64,000 bases of DNA from Verrucomicrobiota bacterium (GTDB lineage: Bacteria; Verrucomicrobiota; Verrucomicrobiia; CAIQCK01): assembly GCA_026397915.1 (NCBI GenBank), contig JAPLTX010000058.1:1-64000 (forward strand), given 5' to 3'. A program made the position numbers and the translations under genes. Below the pieces are notes generated by a model. That model was not told the origin of the DNA, ran no database searches, and saw only the letters and a program-made list of their open reading frames with translations. Below, piece after piece: positions 1-9,113 of the stretch. Position 1 is the first letter of the stretch, and every line of letters starts with the position of its first letter.

Positions 1-1367
1 AGGGTGCCCGCTGGCAGTGGCGAGGGGGCGCACAGCACCAACGTCTCATCCTTCACCACGGATGCCGCGTGCTGAAGCATGACCTGAAGACAAAGCGGGT
101 AGAGGAGGTCGTCTGCATGCAGAAACTTCAAGTGCTTCCCATGAGCCAGTTCCGCGCAGCGATTGTGGTTGGGCCATTTGCCGAGATTGCGCTCGTTGCG
201 GAAATAGCGGATCCGGTTTCCATCGGCACAAGATTGCGCAATCTCAGCGGTGCGATCCGTGCTGGCATCGTCCACGATGATGAGTTCCCAGTCAGTGAAC
301 CGCTGATCCAAGACACTCTCGATGGCTTCGGCAAGATGCGCCTCTGCATTGTAAGCAGGAATCAAAACAGAAACCAACGGAGTGGAAGTTGAGGGCTGAA
401 AGCTGAAAGCTGAAATGGGACTTTTAGGAGCAGGCAAAGCAACGAGCTTAGGCGGACGGACGGGGTTTAGTCCTACACGCGGAAAGGCTGAGGTGTGCGT
501 CAGGCTGGCCTGCAAGAATGAAAAGAGACGTTGCCCGGACTGCCGGCAGAGAGCGCGAGCCAGGCCGAACCGACCTCTACGCAATGCACCCCCAATCATC
601 CCAACATAAGCTTTGAGTTGTGCGGACTTAATGATTTTTCGTTCAAGCTCGGCGAGTGGACATGTTGCATCCTCAATCGTTTCCACGACGATTTTCATTC
701 TTCGAACGGCCACCTCAGCCACTATTCCAGGCGTTCTTCTCTCGGCGACGCTCTCCTGTTGGCCGTGAGCGCGCCACCACACCAATCCTGATGCAATCGC
801 CACCACCGGGCGCCGCTGCGCCAGTCTCATCCAACACAAAAGATCGCCGGTGTGTCTGGCCAAATTAAATGCACCGATCTCCTCAAAGGCGTCTCTCCGC
901 ACGATAGTGTCCAGCGGTCCTACAGAGAACATACCGCTTCCAAAGAAGTGATCACGGTAGGCGTCTGCTGGTGAAAACAAGGCCGGCGCAAACACGCCCG
1001 GCACAACCCGGCTGATGCCTAAGCCCGCTTCTGGAAACGCTTCCATGCCCTGGACCATTAATTCCAAACAATGCGGGTAAATCAAATCATCCGCATCCAC
1101 ATATTTCAGATACTTGCCACAAGCAAGTGACGCAGCACAATTGCGATTCGGGTAGTCACCCAGATTCTGCTCGTTGAGGATCACTCGGACGCGACGATCC
1201 TTCGCATACCGACGAGCGATCTCCAGCGAACCGTCATTGGACTGGTCGTCCACAATGACAAGTTCCCAGTCAGTGAAACTTTGGGCCAAAACGCTTTCGA
1301 TAGCTGCCGCTAGAAACTTCTCGCGGTTATAGACCGTCATCAGAACGCTGACAAGAGGCGGATACAC
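1..1367 (-). CDS. Tandem-domain GT2 glycosyltransferase, 3' end cut by window edge
   Basis: One stop-free frame runs from a GTG at 1367 to the window edge (at least 455 residues) and carries two GT-A (family 2) modules. Module 1 starts at residue 5 (PLVSVLMTVYN), with VDDQSND near 40 and DADDL at 91-95. Module 2 starts near residue 330 (PLVSVLIPAYN, IIVDDASTD, HADDL) and is truncated. I checked the frame codon by codon across the join. The linker, residues 318-329, is encoded by a 7-bp repeat tract at 381-415. No ATG or Shine-Dalgarno site was found, so GTG 1367 is the best start; it lies 36 bp after the upstream gene. Probably a cytoplasmic transferase adding two sugars in assembly of the locus glycan; donors and linkages cannot be told. 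Confidence 0.8.
   Translation of the reverse strand, partial: MYPPLVSVLMTVYNREKFLAAAIESVLAQSFTDWELVIVDDQSNDGSLEIARRYAKDRRVRVILNEQNLGDYPNRNCAASLACGKYLKYVDADDLIYPHCLELMVQGMEAFPEAGLGISRVVPGVFAPALFSPADAYRDHFFGSGMFSVGPLDTIVRRDAFEEIGAFNLARHTGDLLCWMRLAQRRPVVAIASGLVWWRAHGQQESVAERRTPGIVAEVAVRRMKIVVETIEDATCPLAELERKIIKSAQLKAYVGMIGGALRRGRFGLARALCRQSGQRLFSFLQASLTHTSAFPRVGLNPVRPPKLVALPAPKSPISAFSFQPSTSTPLVSVLIPAYNAEAHLAEAIESVLDQRFTDWELIIVDDASTDRTAEIAQSCADGNRIRYFRNERNLGKWPNHNRCAELAHGKHLKFLHADDLLYPLCLQVMLQHAASVVKDETLVLCAPSPLPAGT
381..415 (+). repeat. Heptanucleotide tract inside the tandem GT2 gene
   Basis: Five 7-bp units read AGTGGAA, GTTGAGG, then GCTGAAA three times. On the coding strand they read as TTTCAGC-type units and encode the linker stretch ISAFSFQPSTST between the two GT2 modules. 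Three units (21 bp) pass through all three reading frames, so this orientation is free of stops in any phase. Confidence 0.8.
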
Positions 1368-1403
1368 AAGAATAATAAAAACACAGTTAGAAATGAAACT
1401 GGA

Positions 1404-2675
1404 TCAGCGCGATGTAGCAGCAATGGTTGCTCGTCCGCGATTCTTCAAAAGGTCTGTTATGGCCGCATTCACTTGCTGGCCGATGACGTCCCAATCGTAT
1501 TCCGATTCAACCAATCGTCGTGCAGCATTGCGCATGCGATGAAACATCTCTGCATTGCCCATGAATTGAACAACTCCATCCGCAAACCGTTCAGGTTCGT
1601 TTTCGATGAGAATCTCTTCACCGTGACACGCTTCGATCCCTTCGGCACCAATGCGAGTCGAAACCACAGGCGTGCCCCAACTCATATACTCGAGGATCTT
1701 GAGGCGCGTGCCGCTGCCAATGCGCAGTGGACACACTGCCACACCTGCTTGCCGGGCAACCGGACGCATGTCCGGCACTTCACCCACAAACCGCACCTGC
1801 GGCGAGTTCTTAAGACGGACCTGCAACTCAGCAGAGGCACCTGCTCCGCCGACAATGAACTCAACACCAGGCACACGCTGGCGCAGCAAGGGCCATATTT
1901 CGTCCAAGAACCAAGCCAGTCCATCCACGTTTGGTGGATACTGAAGCGACCCGGTGAACAGAATGGCGTGTGATTGCGCCTTCTCCTCGCGACTGTCGAA
2001 TGCACAATGCTTGGTATCCACACCGTTAGGAATCACATAACCCGGTATCCCGCTCAGAGCCAGCAATTGGTCCCGATCCTCTTTGGAACAGGCAAAAAAC
2101 ACATGCACGGATCGGCCAATCCGCTCCTCATCGCGGCGAGTGCGCTCAAGTTCAACCTGCCATGCCGAATCTCCGATCCGCTCGGCGCGAGTGGCCTGCG
2201 CATGGAGAAGTTTGTGGTCCACATTGTGGGCATCAAGGATCTGCAACGCGTGTGGCGCCAGCCGCCGGACCAACGGGGCTGCGCACATGGCGTCGCGTCC
2301 TTCAAAAAGAACCACGTCAATCCGATGGCTCTTCAGTATTTGCTCGAACAAATGCCAGCTCTGTAGAAGAACACGGTTTGCCGGACCAGCCCATGAACGC
2401 CTCAGCCAACGGTAATTCAAGGCATTCCCCAGCCTTGAAGGAAGGTGGCTGAATGCTGTTGGTGGCGGAGGTGTGTCAATCGGGCTGTATATTTTGACGT
2501 TATCAGGCACCTTGTAGCCTTCGGTTTCTTTCCGCAGAGCGGTCTCAGACTGAAAGAGAACTGCATGGACCTCGTGGAAGCGGGCCAATTGCCGCAGCAG
2601 ATGGAAACTCCGCAACGCGCCTCCGCCGCGAAGCGGAATCAAATCGTAAGGACAAATGGTCAACAGGCGAGACAT
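1404..2675 (-). CDS. GT4 (group 1) glycosyltransferase
   Basis: A retaining GT-B glycosyltransferase of 423 residues, close to the usual length. The N-terminal domain has the glycine-rich opening PLRGGGALRSFHLL and the motif DAHNVDHKLLH, which recalls the sugar transferases of exosortase-linked exopolysaccharide loci. The C-terminal domain has FTGSLQYPPNVDG, GTRLKILEYMSWGTPVV and EGIEACHGEEIL, the nucleotide-sugar binding part. It would add a sugar from an NDP donor to the lipid-linked glycan on the cytoplasmic face. ATG at 2675, with no clear Shine-Dalgarno site. It ends just before the tandem GT2 gene and lies in the same direction as all its neighbours. Confidence 0.85.
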   Translation of the reverse strand: MSRLLTICPYDLIPLRGGGALRSFHLLRQLARFHEVHAVLFQSETALRKETEGYKVPDNVKIYSPIDTPPPPTAFSHLPSRLGNALNYRWLRRSWAGPANRVLLQSWHLFEQILKSHRIDVVLFEGRDAMCAAPLVRRLAPHALQILDAHNVDHKLLHAQATRAERIGDSAWQVELERTRRDEERIGRSVHVFFACSKEDRDQLLALSGIPGYVIPNGVDTKHCAFDSREEKAQSHAILFTGSLQYPPNVDGLAWFLDEIWPLLRQRVPGVEFIVGGAGASAELQVRLKNSPQVRFVGEVPDMRPVARQAGVAVCPLRIGSGTRLKILEYMSWGTPVVSTRIGAEGIEACHGEEILIENEPERFADGVVQFMGNAEMFHRMRNAARRLVESEYDWDVIGQQVNAAITDLLKNRGRATIAATSR

Positions 2676-2698
2676 CGTAAAGCGATACTTTTCGACAC

Positions 2699-4198
2699 TT
2701 ACTGACGAAAGGATGTCTGAAACAGTTCAACGTGGGCATTTCCGCCTGTGAACACAGCAAGTCGGTTGTAGTTCGTTTCAGCCTCTAGAAACACTTGGGG
2801 TAAGATCACGTGCGTGTTGACGATCCAAAAACGACGTGGACGTTCCTGCTGAACCCATTTGTGAATCTGCTCATACCCTCTAACGGGCTTCACCCGAACT
2901 CCCTGGGGAAGGTTCTTTGTATAGAAATTGAACTCATGCTCTGCAAGCGGAAGCAGAACGATAAGATCATTGCTCTGAAAGAGAGGGGCAATCTTTGACG
3001 CAACAGATCGAAAATCGTAGGCACTGGGGCGCCGCGCGGCCGCGTTAAGACTCCAAGCGAGAGGCAGCAAGCCGCAGGTGAGGGCAACAAAGAGAAGCGC
3101 CAGAAAATGACCTTCCTTCCAAAGTTGAGTGCAAAACCAGCAGAGGCCGGCCGCAATAATGGGGGCAACTAATGGAACAAGAAACATCATGGTTCTGCAA
3201 CCGCTGTAAGGCCAACGGTGTATTACTGCCGCACAAACGGCCCCAGCGACAGTGGTCATTAGAATAGAAAGAAACCAGCCGCTGCGGTGTCCCCGAACAG
3301 CAACACCCATGCATAGAGCCAGACCGAGAATGACGGAGTAGGTTCCCGCGTAGAACGTGTGTTTGCTAACCAAAATCGACTGGAGCAGTTCCCATGACTG
3401 GCGTATCAGCCATAGAAAATGGCCTTCGATGCCAGGAGACGGCCAAACCCACTCCTCAGGAGAATCCGCAAAAGCAGTGAAACGAGTGGAACTAATTACC
3501 CACCAATAGTCAATGAGGGTAGCAATCAAGATCATCCCTCCAGCGAGGGCCAAACTTGGCCAGTCTTTACGAAAACGGTGCCAAACAAGACTCCCGAAAG
3601 CCATTACAGCAAGGCATGCGGCGGCGACAAAGCAAACAGACCAGGAACAGAGGATGCCCAAAGCGCCGATGGCGCCTACGCTGAACATGAGCGTCTGCCG
3701 CGGACGAATCAGCCAAGCCACTGTGAGGGCACAAACAAGAGGAGAAAACGCATGAGACAAAGCATAGTCTTTGCCTTCCCTGGCAAGAAGTATTAACCAT
3801 GGATGACAGGCGACGAGGAAGCCAGCGACAAAGGCCACCCTGGCACCAAACATGAGCCGTGCCAAAAGCCATACCGATGCCACTGTTCCAATCCCAGCCA
3901 GACCGGAGAGCAAGCGAAATGTGGTTTCACCCGGCCCCAACAACCAGCAAAGCCCCTTCTGCAAAAAGAGATACAGCGGAGGCATCATGTGTGCCAAGCC
4001 TTGATCAGAATGAAGACACGCATTGGCACGCCAAACTTCGTCCAGCCACAGCGCGGTGCGGGAAGGCCGCCAGAGGCAAATAAATGTAGCCAAAGCAAGG
4101 AGCAGGATTAAACCTTTGTCGAATCGCCAGACATCGCGAACTTCCGTGCTTGCCATGGAAGGAATAGCGGAATCTGCAGTTTCAGAGTTGATTTTCAT
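2699..4198 (-). CDS. Multi-pass GT-C glycosyltransferase (PMT/RgtABCD-like)
   Basis: Integral membrane protein of about 500 residues. After the first membrane segment comes a periplasmic loop with the acidic pair LWLDEVWRA, followed by many hydrophobic helices (for example TVASVWLLARLMFG and FVAGFLVACHPWLILLA) and a soluble C-terminal domain. This is the layout of GT39/GT83-type enzymes that use polyprenyl-phosphate sugars as donors at the periplasmic face. I chose ATG 4198, preceded by GAGG at a 9-base spacing, over a TTG three codons upstream that has no usable site. A second GT-C protein lies at 10879-12774, and a dolichol-phosphate-type GT2 that could make its donor lies at 8127-9113. Confidence 0.75.
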   Translation of the reverse strand: MKINSETADSAIPSMASTEVRDVWRFDKGLILLLALATFICLWRPSRTALWLDEVWRANACLHSDQGLAHMMPPLYLFLQKGLCWLLGPGETTFRLLSGLAGIGTVASVWLLARLMFGARVAFVAGFLVACHPWLILLAREGKDYALSHAFSPLVCALTVAWLIRPRQTLMFSVGAIGALGILCSWSVCFVAAACLAVMAFGSLVWHRFRKDWPSLALAGGMILIATLIDYWWVISSTRFTAFADSPEEWVWPSPGIEGHFLWLIRQSWELLQSILVSKHTFYAGTYSVILGLALCMGVAVRGHRSGWFLSILMTTVAGAVCAAVIHRWPYSGCRTMMFLVPLVAPIIAAGLCWFCTQLWKEGHFLALLFVALTCGLLPLAWSLNAAARRPSAYDFRSVASKIAPLFQSNDLIVLLPLAEHEFNFYTKNLPQGVRVKPVRGYEQIHKWVQQERPRRFWIVNTHVILPQVFLEAETNYNRLAVFTGGNAHVELFQTSFRQ

Positions 4199-4320
4199 TA
4201 ACGACAACCTCGTTGCGCTTGGTGATTAGAAGATGCAGCGGACAGCAAGTATTGGTGTTGTTCGAGATTGCTCTCAGAGTAAGGGCTATAGCATCGAGCA
4301 ACCTCTGCGGATTCCAAAAT

Positions 4321-4344
4321 GTAGGGGTGATCGAAGATCACTAC
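4321..4344. other. Small inverted repeat in a 178-bp intergenic gap
   Basis: GTGATC and GATCAC flank a GAA loop, and GTA/TAC extends the stem past a GGG bulge. It lies 3' of the GT2 gene ending at 4377, within the gap 4199-4376. No T-run follows on the transcribed strand, so an intrinsic terminator is not supported. Nothing else is evident in this gap. Confidence 0.3.
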
Positions 4345-4376
4345 ATCACTTCTGCTTTGGCTCTGCATTTTTTCCG

Positions 4377-5492
4377 TCAGATGGTCAGTGCCAAATAACA
4401 AGATATTCGCCCCAAGAGCAGATGCTTGGCACGCTTGAAGACGTCACGTAGCACTGTTGGAGTGACCAGCCTGAGACCAAGCATCAGAGGATGAAGTGAA
4501 AACAAGGTTAGCGGGGACCAGCGAATCGTCTCTAGTATGAGCTTTCTACCGGCGGCAGGGTCATCATAGACCATGATCGCTGCTTCGGTAAGAAAAGCCT
4601 CTACGCACTGGCGCTCGAACCCAGCGAGTGTGTCACGGGTTTCGCGCTTCCGGGCACAAGCCCTGATCTCCCGCAGCAGACGAATACCGTTCAAGATAGA
4701 TTTCTGCGGCAAATGACGATTCCAGCCAAAAAGGGTGACAACATCGTGCGCCTCTTGTTCATTCAACGGACGGCCAAGATAGTGTGAGAGGAGCCTTTGG
4801 GAAACGGAACAGTAAAGTTTGAATCCAACCTCCCACTTGGAGGTTAAGGAGGCACTGTGCAGACGCTGCTTTGCAAGAACTTCCGGTAGATTTTGGAATG
4901 CAGTCTTGTCAATCAGCCTGGCCCACAAATCGTAGTCTTCCGGACCGAGTGTAAAGCGCTCTTCATCATACCCCCCGAAGGACCGGACCAGTTCCGGACG
5001 GAACATGACGGTTGTGTGCCAGAAGCAACATCCAAGGTGAGTGTGGAAACGAAGATGCGACGGCTGTGTATGGAAGTGTTGAAGTTTGTCCTCTCGAGAT
5101 CGTCCTTCCTCGTCAATGAACTCCACCGCGGCACCCAAAACACCCACGTTCGTATTCGCTTCCATGCAACGCACCTGTTTCTCCAACCGTTCGGGCATGA
5201 ACACGTCGTCGGCATCCGCCCTTGCCACGAGAGGTGCGCGGCAAATGGCAAGCCCACGATTCAGCGATCCAGCCAAGCCAATATTCCGGTCATTCCGCAG
5301 CAGCACGATGCGACGATCCCGACACGCCAGAGATTTCAACAGCCGTGGCGTGTCATCAGTGCTGGCATCGTCCACAATCACCAGTTCAAAATCCTCAAAA
5401 GTCTGGTGCAGCAAACTCTCGATGGCCTCACCTAAGTAGCGCTGCCCATTATGGACCGCCATCAACACACTGACGCCGGGGGGCTTGATCAT
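4377..5492 (-). CDS. GT2 glycosyltransferase
   Basis: Family 2 inverting glycosyltransferase of 371 residues. The nucleotide-binding half opens with GVSVLMAVHNGQRYL and contains VIVDDASTDDTP and RADADDVFMP (the DxD-type metal/donor site). The acceptor part contains GPEDYDLWARL, the ED motif typical of this clade. The C-terminal 120 residues are helical and of unclear role. The ATG at 5492 overlaps the stop of the upstream epimerase gene by four bases (ATGA), which suggests translational coupling. It is expected to add one residue to the polysaccharide repeat unit; donor specificity cannot be read from the sequence. Confidence 0.85.
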   Translation of the reverse strand: MIKPPGVSVLMAVHNGQRYLGEAIESLLHQTFEDFELVIVDDASTDDTPRLLKSLACRDRRIVLLRNDRNIGLAGSLNRGLAICRAPLVARADADDVFMPERLEKQVRCMEANTNVGVLGAAVEFIDEEGRSREDKLQHFHTQPSHLRFHTHLGCCFWHTTVMFRPELVRSFGGYDEERFTLGPEDYDLWARLIDKTAFQNLPEVLAKQRLHSASLTSKWEVGFKLYCSVSQRLLSHYLGRPLNEQEAHDVVTLFGWNRHLPQKSILNGIRLLREIRACARKRETRDTLAGFERQCVEAFLTEAAIMVYDDPAAGRKLILETIRWSPLTLFSLHPLMLGLRLVTPTVLRDVFKRAKHLLLGRISCYLALTI

Positions 5493-6469
5493 CTAGCGGC
5501 TCCACTTCCGCCATGTTGCTGTCTTCGATAGAACTCCAGCATCGTCGGATTGTCCCGAAACCAAGTCACCATGGCACGGAAACCATCTGTCAGAGCAAAC
5601 CTTGGCCTCCATTCCAAATCCCGCGCAATCCGGGTCGAATCACTAACCCACGTGGACGTGTCCCACGAGCGGTCCGGCATGGACTGCCAGCGAGGTTCTT
5701 CTGAGATGTTCAATTCCTGCCGCGCAAGAGCGACGATTTGGCCGATGGAGGTCTGCACTCCCGATCCCAGGTTATAAACCGCGCCCAAAGGCGGATTCCC
5801 AACTGAAGCGGCACGGATCAACGCGTCGCAGACGTCTTCTGCGTAGATGAAGTCACGGCAAACATCGGGGCTGACCAGCGGAGGAAGTTCTCCGGAAAGT
5901 CCCTTGACCACGAGCGTGGGCAAAAGCCGACGCGGATCCTCGAAGGGTCCAAAAGCCGAGTAAAGGCGCAGCGTGATGATGCGAGCGTGGAACTTGCGCG
6001 CGGCGCAGCCGCAGTAGAGCGTTGCAGCCGCCTTCGTGACAGCGTAGTCGCTGTTGGGTTCGAGCAGTTCACTCTCGGTGGGCGCCGTATCCTTGAAACC
6101 GTATTCCGACGACGATCCAGCATGGACTAGTGCATCGCCCCCCGCCTGAAGGAAAGCCTGCACCAAGTTCATGGTGGCGAGCAGATTGGTCCGTGCCATT
6201 TCCTGAGCGTCTGTCTGAAAGGAATACGCCCCGTGCGCGGCGAGGTGAAAGACCCAGGCAGGCCGAAGAGAAGACAGCACTCCCAGAACAGCAGAGGGCA
6301 CATTCATGTCCACCACGTGGAGACGCACCAGACTCTGCACACCGGCAATTCGCCACGCTTGAAAACCCTGTCGCACTAGAAGATGCACCTCGCAGCCCTC
6401 AGCCAGGAGCCGGCGCACAAGGTTCGCACCCACGAATCCGGTCCCACCAGTGATCAACGCGCGTTTCAT
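5489..6469 (-). CDS. NAD-dependent sugar-nucleotide epimerase/dehydratase (extended SDR)
   Basis: Extended short-chain dehydrogenase of 326 residues. It has the Rossmann motif GGTGFVG at residues 8-14, the active-site segment HAGSSSEYG and the catalytic YxxxK as YAVTK. The conserved AAHGAY segment resembles CDP-abequose/tyvelose-type synthases and related 4-epimerases or 4-reductases, but I cannot fix the substrate. It would act on a nucleotide-activated sugar in the cytoplasm and feed the neighbouring glycosyltransferases. It starts one base after the upstream methyltransferase gene and overlaps the next GT2 gene by four bases, so these genes form a tight operon. Confidence 0.8.
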   Translation of the reverse strand: MKRALITGGTGFVGANLVRRLLAEGCEVHLLVRQGFQAWRIAGVQSLVRLHVVDMNVPSAVLGVLSSLRPAWVFHLAAHGAYSFQTDAQEMARTNLLATMNLVQAFLQAGGDALVHAGSSSEYGFKDTAPTESELLEPNSDYAVTKAAATLYCGCAARKFHARIITLRLYSAFGPFEDPRRLLPTLVVKGLSGELPPLVSPDVCRDFIYAEDVCDALIRAASVGNPPLGAVYNLGSGVQTSIGQIVALARQELNISEEPRWQSMPDRSWDTSTWVSDSTRIARDLEWRPRFALTDGFRAMVTWFRDNPTMLEFYRRQQHGGSGAAR

Positions 6470-6470
6470 C

Positions 6471-7202
6471 TCAGCGATTCTTTTGTCCGACCAGCACGAC
6501 CACAGCGCAGCACAGGCTGTTCACGAGCGGCAACGATTCCACAGCAGGTTCGGCACGTTTCATGAGTCGTGCGATCCAATCCGGAGAGAACATGGGGACA
6601 AACCCTGCGAATTTCGTGCTCACCACACGCGCGCCGCAAGCTTGTATCCAATGTTGTAACTGCCAGGTGGTGTAGGAACGTTCGTTGTGTTCCCGATGAT
6701 AACGGGAAACCCGTTCAATGATCTTCAGTGCCGGACTGTTCCCGTTTGGCTCATGGATTACAACGACGGGTGCCAGCCGGAAGGCTTCCCGAACGATATC
6801 CCCTGGCGTGTCGTCGTGGTGGAGCACACTCTGCATCAGAGCCACATCGAAAGAGTTGTCTGCGAACGGAAGCCGGTGCACATCCCCCACAGCAAAGCGG
6901 ATGGCGCGTCCTTCGCGTCTGGAATCTGCCAGCTTGATCGCTTCCGGAGCAGCGTCCACGGCAGTCATCTCCGAAGGACGACCGCGATCCCAAAATTGCA
7001 GCGTGAAATGGCCGTCCCCGCACCCCATATCAAGAACTCGTCGGCCTTCAAACCGGGCTTGCTCCAAAATCACATCAGTGGAGCGACCGGTGGCCATGCG
7101 ACTACTGAGTTGCTGGCCGGTGGTGTAAACGTATCCCTTATTCCGGGCAGCGTCCTGGTCGAAGACGGATACGTTGCGTTCAAATGACTTGTCGCTCGAC
7201 AT
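6471..7202 (-). CDS. SAM-dependent methyltransferase
   Basis: Class I methyltransferase of 243 residues with the SAM motif LDMGCGDGHF, motif II-like DVHRLPFADNSFDV and a post-motif stretch ALMQSVLHHDD. I chose ATG 7202 because AGAGG lies 8 bases upstream. A longer frame reaching 7316 would overlap the preceding gene and adds a low-complexity leader. It probably methylates a sugar of the glycan or its precursor. It is the first of two adjacent methyltransferases (next at 7223-8134, 20-bp gap). Confidence 0.85.
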   Translation of the reverse strand: MSSDKSFERNVSVFDQDAARNKGYVYTTGQQLSSRMATGRSTDVILEQARFEGRRVLDMGCGDGHFTLQFWDRGRPSEMTAVDAAPEAIKLADSRREGRAIRFAVGDVHRLPFADNSFDVALMQSVLHHDDTPGDIVREAFRLAPVVVIHEPNGNSPALKIIERVSRYHREHNERSYTTWQLQHWIQACGARVVSTKFAGFVPMFSPDWIARLMKRAEPAVESLPLVNSLCCAVVVLVGQKNR

Positions 7203-7222
7203 GTTGTCGTCCTCTTGGCTCT

Positions 7223-8134
7223 TCACGGACGTTGGGCGATCTGGAAAAGGTTCCCAAGCGGCAGCCGGACACGCCACCGGCGGAGCGTCCCAGCTAACGC
7301 CCCCTGCAAAAACCATGCCTTCAGGCCACGAGGCAGCGGTAATAAATGGATGAGGTGGGCTATGGAAATGGTGTTCAACATAGACCCGCCGGCGAGGATT
7401 CGGAACCCGTGTTCCAAGAACAACCGGCTCATCGTATCAGGGCTGTAGAGATAAGCGTGTTCGATATCAATAATCGGGCTGGACTCGCCCAGGATTCTGG
7501 CCGAGAGAGCCTCACTGTTGTGGTTGATGCACAACATCGCCCCACCGGGCTTCAACACACGGTAACACTCCGCGATCACCGGGCCGGGCTGCGGAATATG
7601 GTCCAACACTTGAAACATGCAGATGGCATCAAATTCGCCTTCGCCAAAAAGGCCCGGTCGCATTATGTCACAAACGATCCCGGAACCAATGGCAGCCGGT
7701 GCCGCAGCAACAGCTGTGCGACTGGGTTCCACGCCGCGCACTTTGGAGAATCCACGCAGCAATGCTTCCTCAAGAGCAAAACCATTCCCGCAGCCGATCT
7801 CCAACAATGCAGCCGGTTTGGAAACATGGTTCAGCAGTCGTGACAGGAAGCGCCCGTAGGTCAGGCGCAAATTGGGAATCTCGTCGGAGTAATCGAGTGT
7901 GCTCTTGCTGTAAAGCCGGGCCAAGGTCTCCCCATCCGCCACCGGATCCGAACGGAGCAGCCCGCACTTCAGACATTGGACCATGCGATAGTGTATCCGA
8001 TCTGGCAGCCGGCGCGCCGAGAACACCGTCGGGTTCAAGTCCTCCAAGCTGAAGTTCGCCGGATAAACTTCCCGGGTGCCATCCGCTGTTCCGCAAACTG
8101 CGCACTGGGTCGAAATGAGTTTCGGGTTATTCAC
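7223..8134 (-). CDS. SAM-dependent methyltransferase with N-terminal zinc-ribbon-like domain
   Basis: A 303-residue protein. Two CxxC pairs near the N-terminus (CAVC at 11-14, CLKC about 40 residues later) suggest a small zinc-binding domain. A class I methyltransferase core follows, with LLEIGCGNGFALE, FDAICMFQVLDHIPQPG and LKPGGAMLCI. This order resembles the N-terminal part of sugar C-methyltransferases, although the C-terminal domain found in those enzymes (compare 22046-23215) is short here. I chose GTG 8134, which overlaps the end of the upstream GT2 by eight bases. A TTG at 8197 would lie deep inside that gene. Confidence 0.75.
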   Translation of the reverse strand: MNNPKLISTQCAVCGTADGTREVYPANFSLEDLNPTVFSARRLPDRIHYRMVQCLKCGLLRSDPVADGETLARLYSKSTLDYSDEIPNLRLTYGRFLSRLLNHVSKPAALLEIGCGNGFALEEALLRGFSKVRGVEPSRTAVAAAPAAIGSGIVCDIMRPGLFGEGEFDAICMFQVLDHIPQPGPVIAECYRVLKPGGAMLCINHNSEALSARILGESSPIIDIEHAYLYSPDTMSRLFLEHGFRILAGGSMLNTISIAHLIHLLPLPRGLKAWFLQGALAGTLRRWRVRLPLGNLFQIAQRP

Positions 8135-9113
8135 GCTTCGCGGACGTATCGGCTTCCGTCTGGTTCTTTTGCCGAGGATCGTTGAGGATGCGGTCAACGA
8201 TGAAGGGTGGGCGTCGCTTCACTTCGTCGTAGATGTGGGCCAGGTAGGAGCCAATGATGCTCAAGCACAGGAGCTGGATGCCTCCGAGAAAAAGAATGAG
8301 AACAATGAGAGTGGTTACGCCCTTGGGCACTGCATCCGGGATGAAAATGCGGGCGATCACTTGAAACGCGATACCCAACAGAGCCAGCGCCACAGTGATC
8401 AAAGCGAGCACTGTAATCAGATCCAGCGGAGCGTAGGAGAAGGAGAGTATCCCCTTGCGGGCCCAGCCCAGGTTCTTGAGCAGGGAGTTCGTCGTGCGGC
8501 CGAACATCCGTTCCGGTCGCACATACGGCACGCCGGTTTGTTTGAAACCGACCCACGCACGCAGACCGCGCATAAACCGATTATTCTCCGGCAGGCTGTT
8601 GAGCGCATCCACCACGCGCCGGTCGAGGAGAGAGAAGTCTCCGGCATCAAGCGGCATGGGCACATACGAGGCGGCGCGAAAGATGCGGTAAAAGGCCTTG
8701 TAGGCAATTCTCAGGAAGTTTGTCGCTTCGCGCTTGACCCTCACACCATAAACCACCTCGAAGCCTTCGAGCCACTTCGCGTGAAACTGTTCAATCAACT
8801 CCGGCGGATCCTGCAAGTCGCCGTCCAGCAGGACAACGGCGTCGCCAGTGGCGATGCGCATGCCACTGGTGAAGGCGTTCTGTGAACCGAAGTTTCGCGA
8901 ATGGTTGATGACCACCACTTTTCTGTCGCGCGTGGCCAGTTCAGACAAAACTTCGGCGGCATTGTCCGGGCTGCCGTCGTTTACAAAAATGATCTCGTAA
9001 TCCACGCCGATCTTCTGAAACACAGCGGTAAGTCGCTGGTGCATGATGGGCACTGCCTGCGCATCGCGGTAGCACGCAATGATCGCGCTGATCTTTCGTG
9101 GGTGTGGACTCAT
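8127..9113 (-). CDS. Polyprenyl-phosphate GT2 glycosyltransferase (DPM1/ArnC-like)
   Basis: GT2 enzyme of 328 residues with FVNDGSPDNA, HSRNFGSQNA and the strongly conserved DGDLQDPPE, which typify dolichol/undecaprenyl-phosphate glycosyltransferases. Two hydrophobic segments in the C-terminal 100 residues (ITVLALITVALALLGIAFQV and LIVLILFLGGIQLLCLSII) should anchor it in the inner membrane. It probably charges undecaprenyl phosphate with a sugar used by the GT-C proteins of this locus. ATG 9113 overlaps the upstream transketolase stop (ATGA); a longer frame to 9335 is only read-through of that gene's antiphase sequence. Confidence 0.88.
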   Translation of the reverse strand: MSPHPRKISAIIACYRDAQAVPIMHQRLTAVFQKIGVDYEIIFVNDGSPDNAAEVLSELATRDRKVVVINHSRNFGSQNAFTSGMRIATGDAVVLLDGDLQDPPELIEQFHAKWLEGFEVVYGVRVKREATNFLRIAYKAFYRIFRAASYVPMPLDAGDFSLLDRRVVDALNSLPENNRFMRGLRAWVGFKQTGVPYVRPERMFGRTTNSLLKNLGWARKGILSFSYAPLDLITVLALITVALALLGIAFQVIARIFIPDAVPKGVTTLIVLILFLGGIQLLCLSIIGSYLAHIYDEVKRRPPFIVDRILNDPRQKNQTEADTSAKRE

